NCBI RefSeq assembly: GCF_003097315.1
Contig: NZ_QDDL01000003.1
Span: forward strand, 62,001 to 126,000
DNA from: Pelagibaculum spongiae
GTDB lineage: Bacteria; Pseudomonadota; Gammaproteobacteria; Enterobacterales; Pelagibaculaceae
Direction: 5' to 3'
Length of the DNA: 64,000 bases
Shown here: positions 18,352-27,615 of the stretch, piece by piece
How positions within the stretch are numbered: the first letter of the stretch is position 1
How the letters are laid out: each line of letters starts with the position of its first letter
Notes under the pieces: model-generated
Seen by the model: only the letters and a program-made list of their open reading frames with translations
Told to the model about the DNA's origin: nothing
Database searches by the model: none
Program-made: the position numbers and the translations under genes

Positions 18352-18825
18352 CTACCCTGCTTCCTGAAGTTGTTTCAAATCTTTTAACAGCTCAATGGTT
18401 CTTTGAAGAGAAACTTCTGTTCCTCTCTCATCCCAAAGCGCAACTAGCTGCTTGCCTCTTTGGGAGATCGTCAATTCACCATCATGTTCTACTAACCAAC
18501 GGCCAAAAAAATCAGATACTGGTGATTCAGGTTGATAACCACAGGGCTGCATCTCTTCAAACTGATCATATGTCGCACGCCAATGTCCGACCGCTGACAT
18601 TGGCAAAGCTAAGCAATATTCTGCTTTCCCGGCAGACATATTGATGGCAACTCGACCATCAGGTTTCTTCACTCGTGGAATTTGAACGAGTAAGCCCGCT
18701 TCTCTGGCCATCTGACGAAACTTTAATTGCTTAGCTTCTCGACCTCTCGGTATCAGCCCCCAAATAGGATAAAGAATTAATGAACCTATTAATGGCACCA
18801 GCCACCACAACGCATTACCGCTCAA
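18352..18825 (-). CDS. Hypothetical membrane-anchored protein
   Basis: 157 residues with one N-terminal membrane helix (ALWWLVPLIGSLILYPIWGL), a basic stop-transfer segment (RGREAKQLKFRQMA) and a cytosolic domain of about 110 residues containing HWRATYDQFEEM and WLVEHDGELTISQRG. No family recognised. An inverted repeat GGAAGCAG / CTGCTTCC overlaps the stop region (18341-18364) without a T tract. The neighbours on the same strand are also small envelope genes, so they may form one operon. Confidence 0.6.
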   Translation of the reverse strand: MSGNALWWLVPLIGSLILYPIWGLIPRGREAKQLKFRQMAREAGLLVQIPRVKKPDGRVAINMSAGKAEYCLALPMSAVGHWRATYDQFEEMQPCGYQPESPVSDFFGRWLVEHDGELTISQRGKQLVALWDERGTEVSLQRTIELLKDLKQLQEAG

Positions 18826-18869
18826 TAGTTACTCCTGTTAAAACCCAATGTACTTAAAACCATTTCAGC

Positions 18870-19073
18870 TTATTGCTGCTCAATGATTACACCTGTTAAG
18901 GCTTGTAATTTATCGATTGCTTGCTGCCAACTATAGAGATCTGGCAAGGCTTCTCCTGCAGGATTTGCAATCAAATATCCCTGCAAGTCCAGTTCGAGTG
19001 TCTTAGGGTTGATCTCTCCCTGTTCCAACAAACTCCAACCAGTTCCCCCATATGGAAAGGCATTAGCGATCAT
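18870..19073 (-). CDS. Small hypothetical protein
   Basis: 67 residues, soluble, beginning IANAFPYGGTGWSLLEQG and rich in short turns; no family recognised and no clear ribosome site. It is 44 bases upstream of the membrane-anchored gene on the same strand and could be the first gene of the cluster 19073 to 17670. The conserved-looking GTGWSLLEQGEI segment makes a chance frame less likely, but the evidence is weak. Confidence 0.35.
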   Translation of the reverse strand: MIANAFPYGGTGWSLLEQGEINPKTLELDLQGYLIANPAGEALPDLYSWQQAIDKLQALTGVIIEQQ

Positions 19074-19298
19074 ACTGTTTATCTCGCTGAAGACATCTGG
19101 ATTTGTATCGCATTGTCGCGCGATTTAGTGCCAGTGAACAGCACTGCTTTTGTCTTCTGATCAACATTTTTACACTTAAAAGCAAATGCGAATTACTCTC
19201 ATTGCTGTTTATTTTTGGAGATGGTTACTTTAAGATGCCTCGCTATCAGCCGGTGACCTGCTTCCGGCCATAAAAAAGTGTCTGTTGGAGAAGTACCC

Positions 19299-20261
19299 AT
19301 GTTCAAAAAGTCTCTTCTGGCAATTGCCATGTTCCCTGTCGCCGCAATGGCTGATGCCAACATTACTGTTCCTATGGAATTGGAATATAACAACCTATAT
19401 AGCGCTGAAAGTAATGCAGATGAAAAGGCGAATTTATTCGCAACTATCGAACCAGAAATTACTGTGGGTATTACTGAGCAGTTAAGCTTCTTTGGACAAA
19501 TCGCTTTAGAAGAAATCAATGAAAGTGAAAATAGCGACGATCGCTATCTGGAAGATCACGGTTTCTACATTAACGAATTCAAGCTGCAATATGACACTGA
19601 GCAATTTGGTGGGTTTATTGGTAAAACCGGCATCAATTTTGGTACCGGTTTTGATGCTCCAGGTATTTTCACTTCTGGCTTTGCGGGCGACTATGAAATT
19701 ACCGAACAAATTGCTGTTGGTGGTTACTTCAATACAGGCTCGATCAGTATCAGTGCTGGGGTATTCCATGGCGATAGTAATTTAGACAAGCGCTATATTG
19801 AATCTGTAGAACGTTCGGGCTCTCCTGATAACAAGTTCGCTTCCTATGCAATTGCTGTAGATAGTGAATTTAAAGCACTGACGATTCATGCTGCTTATGC
19901 TGATTTTGACAACGGTGATAATACTGATAACACCGACGCGTGGGTATTTGGCTTGGGTCACAGCTCAGAAATAGGCGCTACTGAACTAACACCTATGCTG
20001 GAAATTGCTACCGATAAAGATGATATCAATTACCTAACTGCTGCGATCGAAGTCGCTTCTGGTCCAATAAGTGGCGTTGTTGGTTTTAGTAGTACCGATG
20101 ATGCTGATGATAAGACTCGTCAACTAGAAATTGCTGGCGGTTATGCGCTGCAAAATGGGTTAGAGCTAGGAATGGCTTTTGCACAAAAGCGTTCAGGTAA
20201 TGGCGATAAAACCAACATTATTGGTTTGATTGCTGCTTATGAACTGTCTTACGATCTATAA
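19299..20261 (+). CDS. Outer-membrane porin-like beta-barrel
   Basis: A 320-residue protein with a signal peptide (FKKSLLAIAMFPVAAMADA) and a regular alternation of amphipathic strands with acidic Asp/Asn-rich turns (DFDNGDNTDNTD), ending in aromatic/hydrophobic YELSYDL as barrels do. It resembles general porins of marine gammaproteobacteria. The frame opens at GTG 19278, but ATG 19299, preceded by TTGGAG, starts the signal peptide and is chosen. Two hairpins follow, the second a strong terminator, so it is monocistronic. The substrate is unknown. Confidence 0.75.
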   Translation: MFKKSLLAIAMFPVAAMADANITVPMELEYNNLYSAESNADEKANLFATIEPEITVGITEQLSFFGQIALEEINESENSDDRYLEDHGFYINEFKLQYDTEQFGGFIGKTGINFGTGFDAPGIFTSGFAGDYEITEQIAVGGYFNTGSISISAGVFHGDSNLDKRYIESVERSGSPDNKFASYAIAVDSEFKALTIHAAYADFDNGDNTDNTDAWVFGLGHSSEIGATELTPMLEIATDKDDINYLTAAIEVASGPISGVVGFSSTDDADDKTRQLEIAGGYALQNGLELGMAFAQKRSGNGDKTNIIGLIAAYELSYDL

Positions 20262-20274
20262 ATGTAATTATCTC

Positions 20275-20303
20275 AGTTAATCAGCTGCTTCGACTGATTA
20301 ACT
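20275..20303. other. Inverted repeat after the porin gene
   Basis: The arms AGTTAATCAG / CTGATTAACT form a perfect 10-base stem with a 9-base loop and no T tract, just before the true terminator. It may protect the 3' end of the mRNA. Confidence 0.6.
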
Positions 20304-20318
20304 AAATAGATTTGCGCA

Positions 20319-20350
20319 AACCAGCAGTCTACCGACTGCTGGTTTTTTTA
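20319..20350 (+). terminator. Terminator of the porin gene
   Basis: AACCAGCAGTC / GACTGCTGGTT stem (11 bases), TACC loop, then a run of T. Confidence 0.9.
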
Positions 20351-20501
20351 TGCCCTTCATAGTCTTAATCTGTCTTTTCACAACTTTCTTCTATACTAAT
20401 TTTTACAGCATTAATCGTTCTGTTTCTCATCAATAGAGTTAGAGCTGATACCTTTTCAGCTCACAATTCAGTTTTATCATAATTAATATTCGGAAATATC
20501 T

Positions 20502-21233
20502 ATGAAGAAGTACCTTGCCGCATTTGCACTCATAGCGCTTACCACCTCCGCCTTTGCCGAAGATGAACCCTATTCATTCAAAGTAGAAATCGGAACTTGG
20601 AATCATGGTTTTGATGGTTATTATTCTGCTGGCCCAGATAACATCAATTTAAAGCATGAAGACGAAAGCCAAGGAGTGGTTGGTTTTGAAATTATTCATC
20701 AGCTACCACTGATTCCAAACCTGAAACTTCGCCACACAGAAATTGATACCAATGGTGGTGGCTCAGCTTCTACCGAAATTGTCTTCGGCGATCAAACTTT
20801 CACGGCCGGCACTCAGTTAAATTCAGTTATTGATATTCGATACAGTGATGTAATCATGTTTTATCGAGTAATCGATACATTTTTCCAAGTTGATGTCGGT
20901 ATCACCACCAAGCTAGTTGATGGCGAAATCAAACTCTCAAACTCAACCAATAGTCGGCTCGAACGTTTTGCGAGCCCTGTAACTATGGGCTATGTCGGCT
21001 TCCAACTCAGCACACCGGTTGATGGCCTCAGTCTGGATGCCCATGGCAGCTTGCTAGATATCGGTGTCCATAATATTTCAGATTATTCAGCTCAAGTTTC
21101 TTACGAGCATGCTTCTGGCTTTGGTGCCAACCTCGGCTATCGTGTAATAAATCTAAAAGTCGATGGCCTTGATGGCGTAGATGCCGATGCAACCATTGAT
21201 GGTGCTTATCTAAACCTCAGTTACGCCATGTAA
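20502..21233 (+). CDS. TIGR04219-type outer-membrane beta-barrel protein
   Basis: A 243-residue protein with a clear signal peptide (KKYLAAFALIALTTSAFA) and barrel-like strands. Recognisable TIGR04219 features are the start of the mature part (VEIGTWNHGFDGYY), HQLPLIPNLKLRHTEID in the middle, and a final AYLNLSYAM ending. Its role is unknown; members are predicted outer-membrane proteins of marine gammaproteobacteria. It is a single gene. A long imperfect GC-rich hairpin follows without a T run. Confidence 0.8.
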   Translation: MKKYLAAFALIALTTSAFAEDEPYSFKVEIGTWNHGFDGYYSAGPDNINLKHEDESQGVVGFEIIHQLPLIPNLKLRHTEIDTNGGGSASTEIVFGDQTFTAGTQLNSVIDIRYSDVIMFYRVIDTFFQVDVGITTKLVDGEIKLSNSTNSRLERFASPVTMGYVGFQLSTPVDGLSLDAHGSLLDIGVHNISDYSAQVSYEHASGFGANLGYRVINLKVDGLDGVDADATIDGAYLNLSYAM

Positions 21234-21252
21234 TTCAGCTCTTTTCACATTT

Positions 21253-21285
21253 GCCCCCCACTACTGCTTGGGCAGTTGCGGGGGC
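21253..21285 (+). other. GC-rich hairpin downstream of the barrel gene
   Basis: GCCCCC / GGGGGC outer arms and TACTGC / GCAGT inner arms give a long imperfect stem. There is no T tract, so it may act in 3' stabilisation or factor-dependent ending. Confidence 0.5.
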
Positions 21286-21328
21286 GATGTTATCCTCAGT
21301 AGACTAAAGCCAATAACAGGGACTAATT

Positions 21329-21727
21329 GTGCGCCTGCTTCTACTGACCTTGATCCTTTCTTTAACTACTGCCTGTGGTTACAAAAATCCAAGAGACGCC
21401 AAACTTACCGACCAACTGATGACCTATCACCGGATGGTTCGCGGTAATTCGTTTGACCAAGCTGCCCTCTACTACCACTTATCTCCAACACATCTCACCA
21501 CAGAACAGCGCGATGCGTTCGATGGTATTCGTATTACTGGATATGATGTATTAGTTCGAAATAGTGAAGACAATGGCAATAAGCTCAAGCAAGTCGTCAA
21601 AATCCGCTATGTTGATGAAGGCACTCAAAAAGAACATTCTCTAACTGACGAACAAACTTGGCTATGGAATAAGGAAAATAAACGCTGGTATTTGGACGGT
21701 GAACTACCTCAGTTTGTCACTGAATAA
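21329..21727 (+). CDS. Hypothetical lipoprotein
   Basis: 132 residues with a lipoprotein signal (LILSLTTAC, lipobox Cys16), start at GTG with AGGGA upstream. The mature domain has a NTF2/SnoaL-like feel: a helix, then curved strands (ITGYDVLVRN, LKQVVKIRYVDE, TWLWNKENKRWYLDGEL), with the W-x-W-N...RWYLDG ending seen in several DUF lipoproteins. It is 36 bases upstream of ampG, so it may be co-transcribed. Function unknown. Confidence 0.7.
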   Translation: MRLLLLTLILSLTTACGYKNPRDAKLTDQLMTYHRMVRGNSFDQAALYYHLSPTHLTTEQRDAFDGIRITGYDVLVRNSEDNGNKLKQVVKIRYVDEGTQKEHSLTDEQTWLWNKENKRWYLDGELPQFVTE

Positions 21728-21763
21728 AATTTGAAGTTTTATTAACCATTACCAGAGATTTAT

Positions 21764-23065
21764 ATGACGCCATCCCAGCCGTTAACCTGGCGAACCTTTG
21801 CTAACCAGCGCATGTTGGTTTGCCTGTTTACTGGTTTCGCTTCCGGCCTGCCTTTATATATTCTGATTTCCCTAGCGCCGGCCTGGTTACGCGATCAGCA
21901 AGTTAGCCTTAAAGAAATCGGTTTTTTTACTCTAGCGACCTTTCCTTACACTTGGAAATTTATTTGGGCACCTTTAATGGAAAGGTTTCAGTTACCCTTT
22001 CTCGGTCGCCGCCGGGGCTGGATGCTGATATCTCAGATCGCTATTTTAATTGCCGTTGCTACCCTGGGCCGCTTTTCTCCAACCGAGCAGATCTGGACCA
22101 TTGGCTATATTTGCTTTGTAATTGCCTTCTTCAGCGCCAGCCAAGATATCGTACTTGATGCTTACCGGCGGGAAGTATTATCAGATGCAGAACTAGGCCT
22201 CGGTAATTCTCTTCATATTAATGCTTATCGAATTGCGGGGCTGGTCCCAGGTTCTTTGTCTTTAATTCTTGCTGATCATATGCCTTGGCAAACAGTTTTT
22301 GAAATCACTGCATTATTTATGCTGATTGCAATCGCTATGACTTTATTTATTAAAGAACCCGAGCATCCAAACGCACCACCCACTAGCATTAAAAAGGCCG
22401 TTGTTGAGCCATTTAAAGAATTTTTTGGTCGGCATGGTGTTAAATATGCACTGACCATTCTGGCTTTTATGTTTTTATATAAGCTGGGCGATTCGATGGC
22501 AACTGCATTGTCTACGCCGTTTTATCTCGACTTAGGTTATAGCAAAACTGAAATTGGCATAGTTGCTAAGCATGCCGGTTTATGGCCAGTAATTTTTGGT
22601 GGTATTTTTGGCGGCATATTAATGATAAAGACCGGTATCAATCGGGCATTATGGCTATTTGGTGTAGTGCAGATTGTTTCCATTCTGGGCTTTGCTTATT
22701 TAGCCAACGCTGAGAAAAGTTTATGGATATTGGCATTTGTTATTGCTTTTGAATATCTCGGTGTCGGCTTAGGCACAGCGGCATTTGTCGCATTTATTGC
22801 CAGAACCACCTCACGCGCTCACACCATCACTCAATTTGCATTATTTACCGCTTTAACTGCTATTCCAAGAACCATTACCAGCGCCTATGCGGGTGTTCTG
22901 GTTGAAAGTGTTGGCTGGAGTAATTTCTTCTATCTCTGCACGTTGCTCGCAATACCCGGCATGTTTTTATTGCTAGTGGTTGCGCCCTGGAATAGTGAAA
23001 TGAAAGTAGATGGAGAAATGAAGACCTCTAGCGAAGTAAAAAACCTCAAACAAAATGCCGAATAA
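21764..23065 (+). CDS. ampG: AmpG-type muropeptide permease (MFS)
   Basis: AmpG carries GlcNAc-anhydroMurNAc peptides released by cell-wall turnover from periplasm to cytosol for recycling. The 433-residue MFS protein has about 12 helices. Typical AmpG segments are FASGLPLYILISLAPAWLR, GFFTLATFPYTWKFIWAPLM, PFLGRRRGWM and ASQDIVLDAYRREVL. The C-terminus is shorter than E. coli AmpG and ends in a charged tail. It may be co-transcribed with the upstream lipoprotein and links functionally to Slt (40237) in wall recycling. Confidence 0.9.
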   Translation: MTPSQPLTWRTFANQRMLVCLFTGFASGLPLYILISLAPAWLRDQQVSLKEIGFFTLATFPYTWKFIWAPLMERFQLPFLGRRRGWMLISQIAILIAVATLGRFSPTEQIWTIGYICFVIAFFSASQDIVLDAYRREVLSDAELGLGNSLHINAYRIAGLVPGSLSLILADHMPWQTVFEITALFMLIAIAMTLFIKEPEHPNAPPTSIKKAVVEPFKEFFGRHGVKYALTILAFMFLYKLGDSMATALSTPFYLDLGYSKTEIGIVAKHAGLWPVIFGGIFGGILMIKTGINRALWLFGVVQIVSILGFAYLANAEKSLWILAFVIAFEYLGVGLGTAAFVAFIARTTSRAHTITQFALFTALTAIPRTITSAYAGVLVESVGWSNFFYLCTLLAIPGMFLLLVVAPWNSEMKVDGEMKTSSEVKNLKQNAE

Positions 23066-23085
23066 AAAAGCGGTTTGATCGAAAA

Positions 23086-23108
23086 AATGCCACTCCAGCG
23101 GTGGCATT
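23086..23108 (+). other. Hairpin next to the ribosome site of the ABC transporter gene
   Basis: Arms AATGCCAC / GTGGCATT with a 7-base loop end two bases before the ribosome site AGGGAG of the ABC ATPase gene. No T run, so it is more likely a 5' UTR control or processing element than a terminator. Confidence 0.45.
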
Positions 23109-23120
23109 CAGGGAGTTGCA

Positions 23121-23999
23121 ATGGATTTATTGGCTGTAGAAAATCTACGGAAAACCTTCAAAGAGCAAGTAGCCGTCGCCGACATCAGTTTTCAGATAAA
23201 ACAAGGCAGCTGCTTTGGTTTGCTTGGACCTAACGGTGCCGGAAAAACCACCACCATCGAAATGATGGAAGGTATTTTACCACCTAGCTCTGGCCAAGTG
23301 CTTTACCGAGGTAAAGCACCCGGTAAAGATTTTCGGCAAAACATTGGCATTCAGTTTCAATCAACCAGCTTGCCCGATCGGTTAAATTGCCTGGAATTAT
23401 TAGAATTATTCGGTAGTTTTTATCCAAAAAACCGTCCGATAAAAGAACTGATCGAGTTATGCGATTTAGCTGAATTTCTCAATCGGGAACCTAAGCGATT
23501 ATCTGGCGGACAAAAACAGCGCCTATTGCTTGCGCTGGCATTAATTAATGATCCGGAATTGGTATTTCTTGATGAGCCCACCACCGGACTCGACCCCCAA
23601 GCTCGGCGTAATTTCTGGAACCTAGTACAAAAAATCCTCGGTGAAGGAAAAACAGTTGTGCTGACCACTCATTATATGGATGAAGCTGAATTACTATGTG
23701 ATCATTTGGTAATTATTGACCATGGAAAAATCATAGAACAAGGTTCTCCAAAGCACTTATTAAACCAGCATTTTCCTGAAAGAATGATCCGTTTACCATT
23801 GAGTCAACGCGAAGCATTGCAAGCGCTACAACTACCGCTATTACAAGCGGGAGATCGCATAGAGTTGGCTAGCAGCAACCTGGAACAAGACTTCGCTCGA
23901 CTGATTCAACAAGGTGTTTCGCTGGAAGATGTGCAGGTTCATAGTGCGAATCTAGAAGATTTATTTATTAAATTAACCGGTCACCAACTGAGAGCCTAA
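23121..23999 (+). CDS. ABC-2 type exporter, ATP-binding subunit
   Basis: A 292-residue ABC ATPase with Walker A GPNGAGKTT at 36-44, signature LSGGQ at 127-131 and Walker B LVFLDEPTTGLDP from 147. The C-terminal 70 residues form the accessory region typical of drug or polysaccharide ABC-2 exporters. It is followed after four bases by the permease gene, so the two make one complex: an ATPase dimer with two membrane subunits. The substrate is unknown. AGGGAG precedes the start. Confidence 0.9.
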   Translation: MDLLAVENLRKTFKEQVAVADISFQIKQGSCFGLLGPNGAGKTTTIEMMEGILPPSSGQVLYRGKAPGKDFRQNIGIQFQSTSLPDRLNCLELLELFGSFYPKNRPIKELIELCDLAEFLNREPKRLSGGQKQRLLLALALINDPELVFLDEPTTGLDPQARRNFWNLVQKILGEGKTVVLTTHYMDEAELLCDHLVIIDHGKIIEQGSPKHLLNQHFPERMIRLPLSQREALQALQLPLLQAGDRIELASSNLEQDFARLIQQGVSLEDVQVHSANLEDLFIKLTGHQLRA

Positions 24000-24003
24000 T
24001 GCG

Positions 24004-25044
24004 ATGAGAATAACCAATATTCTGGCGCTAATTGGCGCTCGTAACAAAGAATTTTACCGCGATCGCGGCACTCTGATGTGGAATTTAGCATTTCCATTGC
24101 TGCTAATCCTCGGCTTCGCCTTTGCTTTTGGTTACGGCGGGCAGGCAATGTTCAAGGTCGGATACATCGCACCAGACACTTCAAATAAACAAGCCATTCA
24201 ACCATTGCTCGATACTAAATATATCGATTTTGTTGAATATTCAGTCGATCAAAAAGCCAGCGCGCTGAAAAAACTGCAGCACCATAAAATGGATATGCTG
24301 ATTCAGAGCAACTCACAACAAACTCAACCTTTGCAATATTGGGTTAACACCAGCTCACCGAAAGGTTATACCCTCGAAAATATTGTTAAGGGAACATTGG
24401 CAAAACCAGCAGAAAAACAAACCGTTGAAGGTAACGAAATTCGCTATGTCGATTGGGTATTGCCCGGTGTGCTCGGCATGAACATGATGTTTTCTTGTCT
24501 GTTTGGTGTTGGCTATAGTTTGGTGCGCTATCGAAAAAATGGTGTTTTAAAACGTCTGCAAGCCACCCCAGTTCGACCACTGGAATTTATCTTGGCGCAG
24601 GTAGTTTCTCGCATGCTGTTGGTCGTTAGCGTAAGCAGCGTATTATTTATCGGTACTTGGCAACTGCTCGGCTTAACCATGCTGGGCAATTGGTTGCTAC
24701 TGTTTACCGTTTTGATTACCGGCGCTTTCTGCCTAATCAGCTTGGCGCTGGCTATTTGTGCCAGATTAAGCAGCGAAGAACTGGCCGGTGGTCTACTTAA
24801 TTTGTTCTCTTGGCCAATGATGTTTCTATCAGAGTTATGGTTTTCATTGGAAGGTGCCAGTCCAATTTTGCAGCAAATTGCTCAAGCCTTGCCCTTGACC
24901 CATATCGTTTCTAGCGCACGCGCTATTATGACCGAGGGGGCAGATTTGGCCTCGGTAGCGCCAAGCTTAATTACCTTGATCATCATGACCATGATCTTTC
25001 TTTTGATTGCCGCCACTTCTTTTCGCTGGAGCGAACAAGGATAG
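24004..25044 (+). CDS. ABC-2 type exporter, permease subunit
   Basis: 346 residues. One N-terminal helix (LAFPLLLILGFAFAFGYG) is followed by a periplasmic domain of about 130 residues, then a bundle of five C-terminal helices beginning at DWVLPGVLGMNMMFSC. RYRKNGVLKRLQATPVRP is the conserved ABC-2 coupling segment. Partner of the ATPase just upstream. Only 23 bases separate it from mgsA, so read-through is likely, though a functional tie to methylglyoxal is only a guess. Confidence 0.88.
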   Translation: MRITNILALIGARNKEFYRDRGTLMWNLAFPLLLILGFAFAFGYGGQAMFKVGYIAPDTSNKQAIQPLLDTKYIDFVEYSVDQKASALKKLQHHKMDMLIQSNSQQTQPLQYWVNTSSPKGYTLENIVKGTLAKPAEKQTVEGNEIRYVDWVLPGVLGMNMMFSCLFGVGYSLVRYRKNGVLKRLQATPVRPLEFILAQVVSRMLLVVSVSSVLFIGTWQLLGLTMLGNWLLLFTVLITGAFCLISLALAICARLSSEELAGGLLNLFSWPMMFLSELWFSLEGASPILQQIAQALPLTHIVSSARAIMTEGADLASVAPSLITLIIMTMIFLLIAATSFRWSEQG

Positions 25045-25067
25045 ACTGATGTTAAAGAGAGTTAGAT

Positions 25068-25508
25068 ATGACTGAGCAAAAAAAACGTACTGTGGCACTG
25101 GTTGCCCACGATGGAAAAAAACCTCATCTATTAGATTGGGCGCATCAACATCATGAAATTCTAAAGCAATTTAATTTATGTGCGACAGGCACCACCGGCG
25201 CCATGATTTCAAAAGAACTGGATTTACCCATCCAGCGCTTAGAAAGTGGCCCACTAGGTGGCGACCAACAAATTGGCGCGATGATCGTCGAGCAAAAAAT
25301 CGATTTACTGGTGTTCTTCTGGGATCCGTTGGAAGCCCAACCACATGACCCAGATGTTCGGGCTCTGCTGCGTATAGCATCAGTTTGGAATATTCCAGTG
25401 GCTTGTAACCGGGCAACTGCTGATCTGCTGTTTAGCTCGCCGATACTGGCTAGCTATCAAGCAAACCGGGAAGATTTTGCCAGCTATCGTGCCCGCACGC
25501 TGGATTAA
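25068..25508 (+). CDS. mgsA: Methylglyoxal synthase
   Basis: MgsA converts dihydroxyacetone phosphate to methylglyoxal and phosphate, relieving sugar-phosphate stress; it is a cytosolic homohexamer. The 146-residue protein shows ALVAHDGKK at the N-terminus, ATGTTG phosphate loop, [12 protein letters not shown] with the catalytic Asp66, and [20 protein letters not shown] with the conserved His93. Length and motifs match the family throughout. It is the third gene behind the ABC-2 pair and ends at a hairpin terminator. Confidence 0.96.
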   Translation: MTEQKKRTVALVAHDGKKPHLLDWAHQHHEILKQFNLCATGTTGAMISKELDLPIQRLESGPLGGDQQIGAMIVEQKIDLLVFFWDPLEAQPHDPDVRALLRIASVWNIPVACNRATADLLFSSPILASYQANREDFASYRARTLD

Positions 25509-25531
25509 ATCACCGAAATACTGAAAAACTA

Positions 25532-25563
25532 AAAGCAGGGTAGAACCCGCTCTACCTTGCTTT
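25532..25563 (+). terminator. Probable terminator of the ABC-mgsA unit
   Basis: The imperfect stem AAAGCAGGGTAGA / TCTACCTTGCTTT closes with a short T tract. Confidence 0.6.
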
Positions 25564-25592
25564 AATTCTGCTTTTGGTAATCCAATAATAAA

Positions 25593-26573
25593 ATGACGAA
25601 TCCTTCTGCTGTGAATTCTTTTAGTACTACTTCAACCATTCACCTACTCGGTGCAGGTAGTCTTGGTTTGTTAATCGCTTGCCGGTTGCAACAAGCAAGA
25701 CAAAACATTTCACTAATTGGCCGTGATCAGCAGGCAGTGGAAAAATTTTCTAAAAGCGGTGTGCTATTTGAAAACTCCCGCTACTTATTCCCATCATTTA
25801 CCGCAGAAAATATTAAAAAAAATTCTATTCGGCGGCTAATCATTTGCCTGAAAACTTGGCAAACCTTACCCGCAATCAAACCTTTAATAAATGCGTTAGC
25901 CGACAACGCACAAATTATTTTGATTCAAAATGGCATGGGAATTATTGAACAGCTCGGTGATTTAATCCGCCAGCAAAAGCCTGAAATTTCATTGTTTCAT
26001 GCACTCTCTACCCACGGAGCCTGGAAAGAAAATGTTTGGAAAGAAAGCGCATGTAAAAACAACACAAACCAGCAATTTACAGTTCATCAGGCAGGAACTG
26101 GTGAAATAAGAATTGACGCGAATTGTCAGTCAAGCTGGATCACTGCATTTACCCAAGCCAACTTAAACCCTCAAACCGACAGCGACATTAAACTCGCCGC
26201 ATGGAAAAAATTGCTGATTAATTGCTGCATCAACGGGCTGACTGCAATTGCTAATTGTCAAAATGGCCAACTGGCAGTCAACCTTCATTTGAAACAAATT
26301 ACTCAGCAATTAATTGATGAATGTTTAACTCTTAGCAATAAGATATACCCGGAACTTGCCACGCAACCGATTGCCGATCTGATTTGGCAAGTGATCAATC
26401 AAACTGCCGCTAATTATTCATCAACCCATCAAGACCACCAGGCCAACCGACTCAGCGAAATCGATGCGATCAATGGTTATCTGCTAGACATCGCGAAAAC
26501 AGTTCAACTATCTCTACCCGTTAACCAAACTATCTACCGACTGATCAAATCCGCCGAGGCTGCTTCGGTCTGA
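25593..26573 (+). CDS. Ketopantoate reductase family protein (PanE/ApbA-like)
   Basis: 326 residues. The NADPH-binding Rossmann motif LLGAGSLGLL is at 18-27, ICLKTWQT and QNGMGIIEQL follow, and the C-terminal helical domain contains WKKLLINCCINGLTAI with the catalytic Lys and Asn of the family. PanE reduces 2-dehydropantoate to pantoate on the route to CoA. Family members also act on other 2-oxo acids, and no pan genes are nearby, so the assignment to panE itself is not certain. It is monocistronic. Confidence 0.82.
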   Translation: MTNPSAVNSFSTTSTIHLLGAGSLGLLIACRLQQARQNISLIGRDQQAVEKFSKSGVLFENSRYLFPSFTAENIKKNSIRRLIICLKTWQTLPAIKPLINALADNAQIILIQNGMGIIEQLGDLIRQQKPEISLFHALSTHGAWKENVWKESACKNNTNQQFTVHQAGTGEIRIDANCQSSWITAFTQANLNPQTDSDIKLAAWKKLLINCCINGLTAIANCQNGQLAVNLHLKQITQQLIDECLTLSNKIYPELATQPIADLIWQVINQTAANYSSTHQDHQANRLSEIDAINGYLLDIAKTVQLSLPVNQTIYRLIKSAEAASV

Positions 26574-26664
26574 TTTATCAATACCTAGCGAGTAGCTGAT
26601 GTAGCTTTAAACTCTGCGACTGGCGAACCCTACTTGATTCGATCAAATTTTGAACAGATAATAC

Positions 26665-26692
26665 TAGACAGCGGGTTGGATTACTTTATAAT
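26665..26692 (+). promoter_or_regulatory. Sigma-70-type promoter of the yhhQ gene
   Basis: TAGACA and a perfect TATAAT are 16 bases apart, about 45 bases before the start. No preQ1 riboswitch pattern was seen in the short leader. Confidence 0.65.
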
Positions 26693-26737
26693 CGCCCGCC
26701 TTCCGAGTTCCCTCACCTCGTACAACAAAAAGGCTTG

Positions 26738-27403
26738 ATGATGCGTGACGCCCTTTCTTTAAATTCTGCTTCAACTGTGACTCTTTCAGAAAATAGTCGC
26801 CTATTGATTGCACTCAGTCTGTTTCATGTCACAGTGATTACTGCCAGTAATTATCTGGTGCAAATTCCGTTTCAAATGTTCGGTTTGCATACCACATGGG
26901 GCGCTTTTACCTTCCCGTTTATCTTTCTAGCAACCGACTTAACCGTTCGTATTTTTGGCAGAGAACCCGCACGAAGAATTATCTTCAGAGCGATGCTGCC
27001 AGCACTGGTGATGTCATACGTTATTTCAGTGCTGTTCTATCAAGGCGCATTCCAGAGCAATGGCCTAGATACCTTCAATAGTTTTGTCGCCCGAATTGCA
27101 CTGGCTAGCTTTGCCGCTTATATCATTGGCCAGCTGATGGACATTACGATTTTCAATCGGTTGCGCCAAATGTCTCAGTGGTGGATTGCACCAGCCGCTT
27201 CAACCATCTTCGGTAATTTAGTCGATACCATCAGCTTTTTTGGTATCGCATTCAATAACTCCAGCGATGCCTTTATGGCAGAAAATTGGATGGAAATTGC
27301 CGCAGTCGACTACGGCTGGAAACTGGCCATCAGCTTGCTGCTATTCCTGCCACTTTACGGTGTGTTATTAAATCGAGTACAGCGGTATTTAAAAGGTAAA
27401 TAA
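26738..27403 (+). CDS. yhhQ: Queuosine precursor transporter YhhQ
   Basis: YhhQ imports 7-cyano-7-deazaguanine or related precursors for queuosine tRNA modification. The protein of about 221 residues aligns with E. coli YhhQ nearly throughout: ITASNYLVQIPFQMFGLHTTWGAF, FPFIFLATDLTVRIFG, LARRII-like PARRIIF, and the C-terminal DAFMAENWMEIAAVDYGWK. About six membrane helices. The frame opens at TTG 26735; ATG 26738 or 26741 fits the AAAGG ribosome site better. It is monocistronic, with a consensus promoter and a terminator. Confidence 0.93.
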   Translation: MMRDALSLNSASTVTLSENSRLLIALSLFHVTVITASNYLVQIPFQMFGLHTTWGAFTFPFIFLATDLTVRIFGREPARRIIFRAMLPALVMSYVISVLFYQGAFQSNGLDTFNSFVARIALASFAAYIIGQLMDITIFNRLRQMSQWWIAPAASTIFGNLVDTISFFGIAFNNSSDAFMAENWMEIAAVDYGWKLAISLLLFLPLYGVLLNRVQRYLKGK

Positions 27404-27446
27404 AAGAATTTTGTAACCAACTTTTGTTTTGCCTGCCATTCCAGAG

Positions 27447-27483
27447 CCAGCTTCGGAACTCAAATTCTAAAGCTGGTTTTTTT
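27447..27483 (+). terminator. Terminator of yhhQ
   Basis: CCAGCTT / AAGCTGG arms with a 16-base loop are followed by seven T. Confidence 0.8.
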
Positions 27484-27615
27484 ATACTGCCACAACTGAT
27501 TTCTAGCATTAATCACAGATGATAATTACACTAAATTATTTTACGATGTACTTGTTCAAAAGCTGCCTAGGAAATGGTAATGAAAGAATCTGATTGGGAA
27601 ATATTTAAACAAATC

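Noticed and set aside
26574-26737. preQ1 riboswitch upstream of yhhQ
   Set aside because: I looked for the C-rich and A-rich preQ1 pattern; the leader after the promoter is too short and lacks it.
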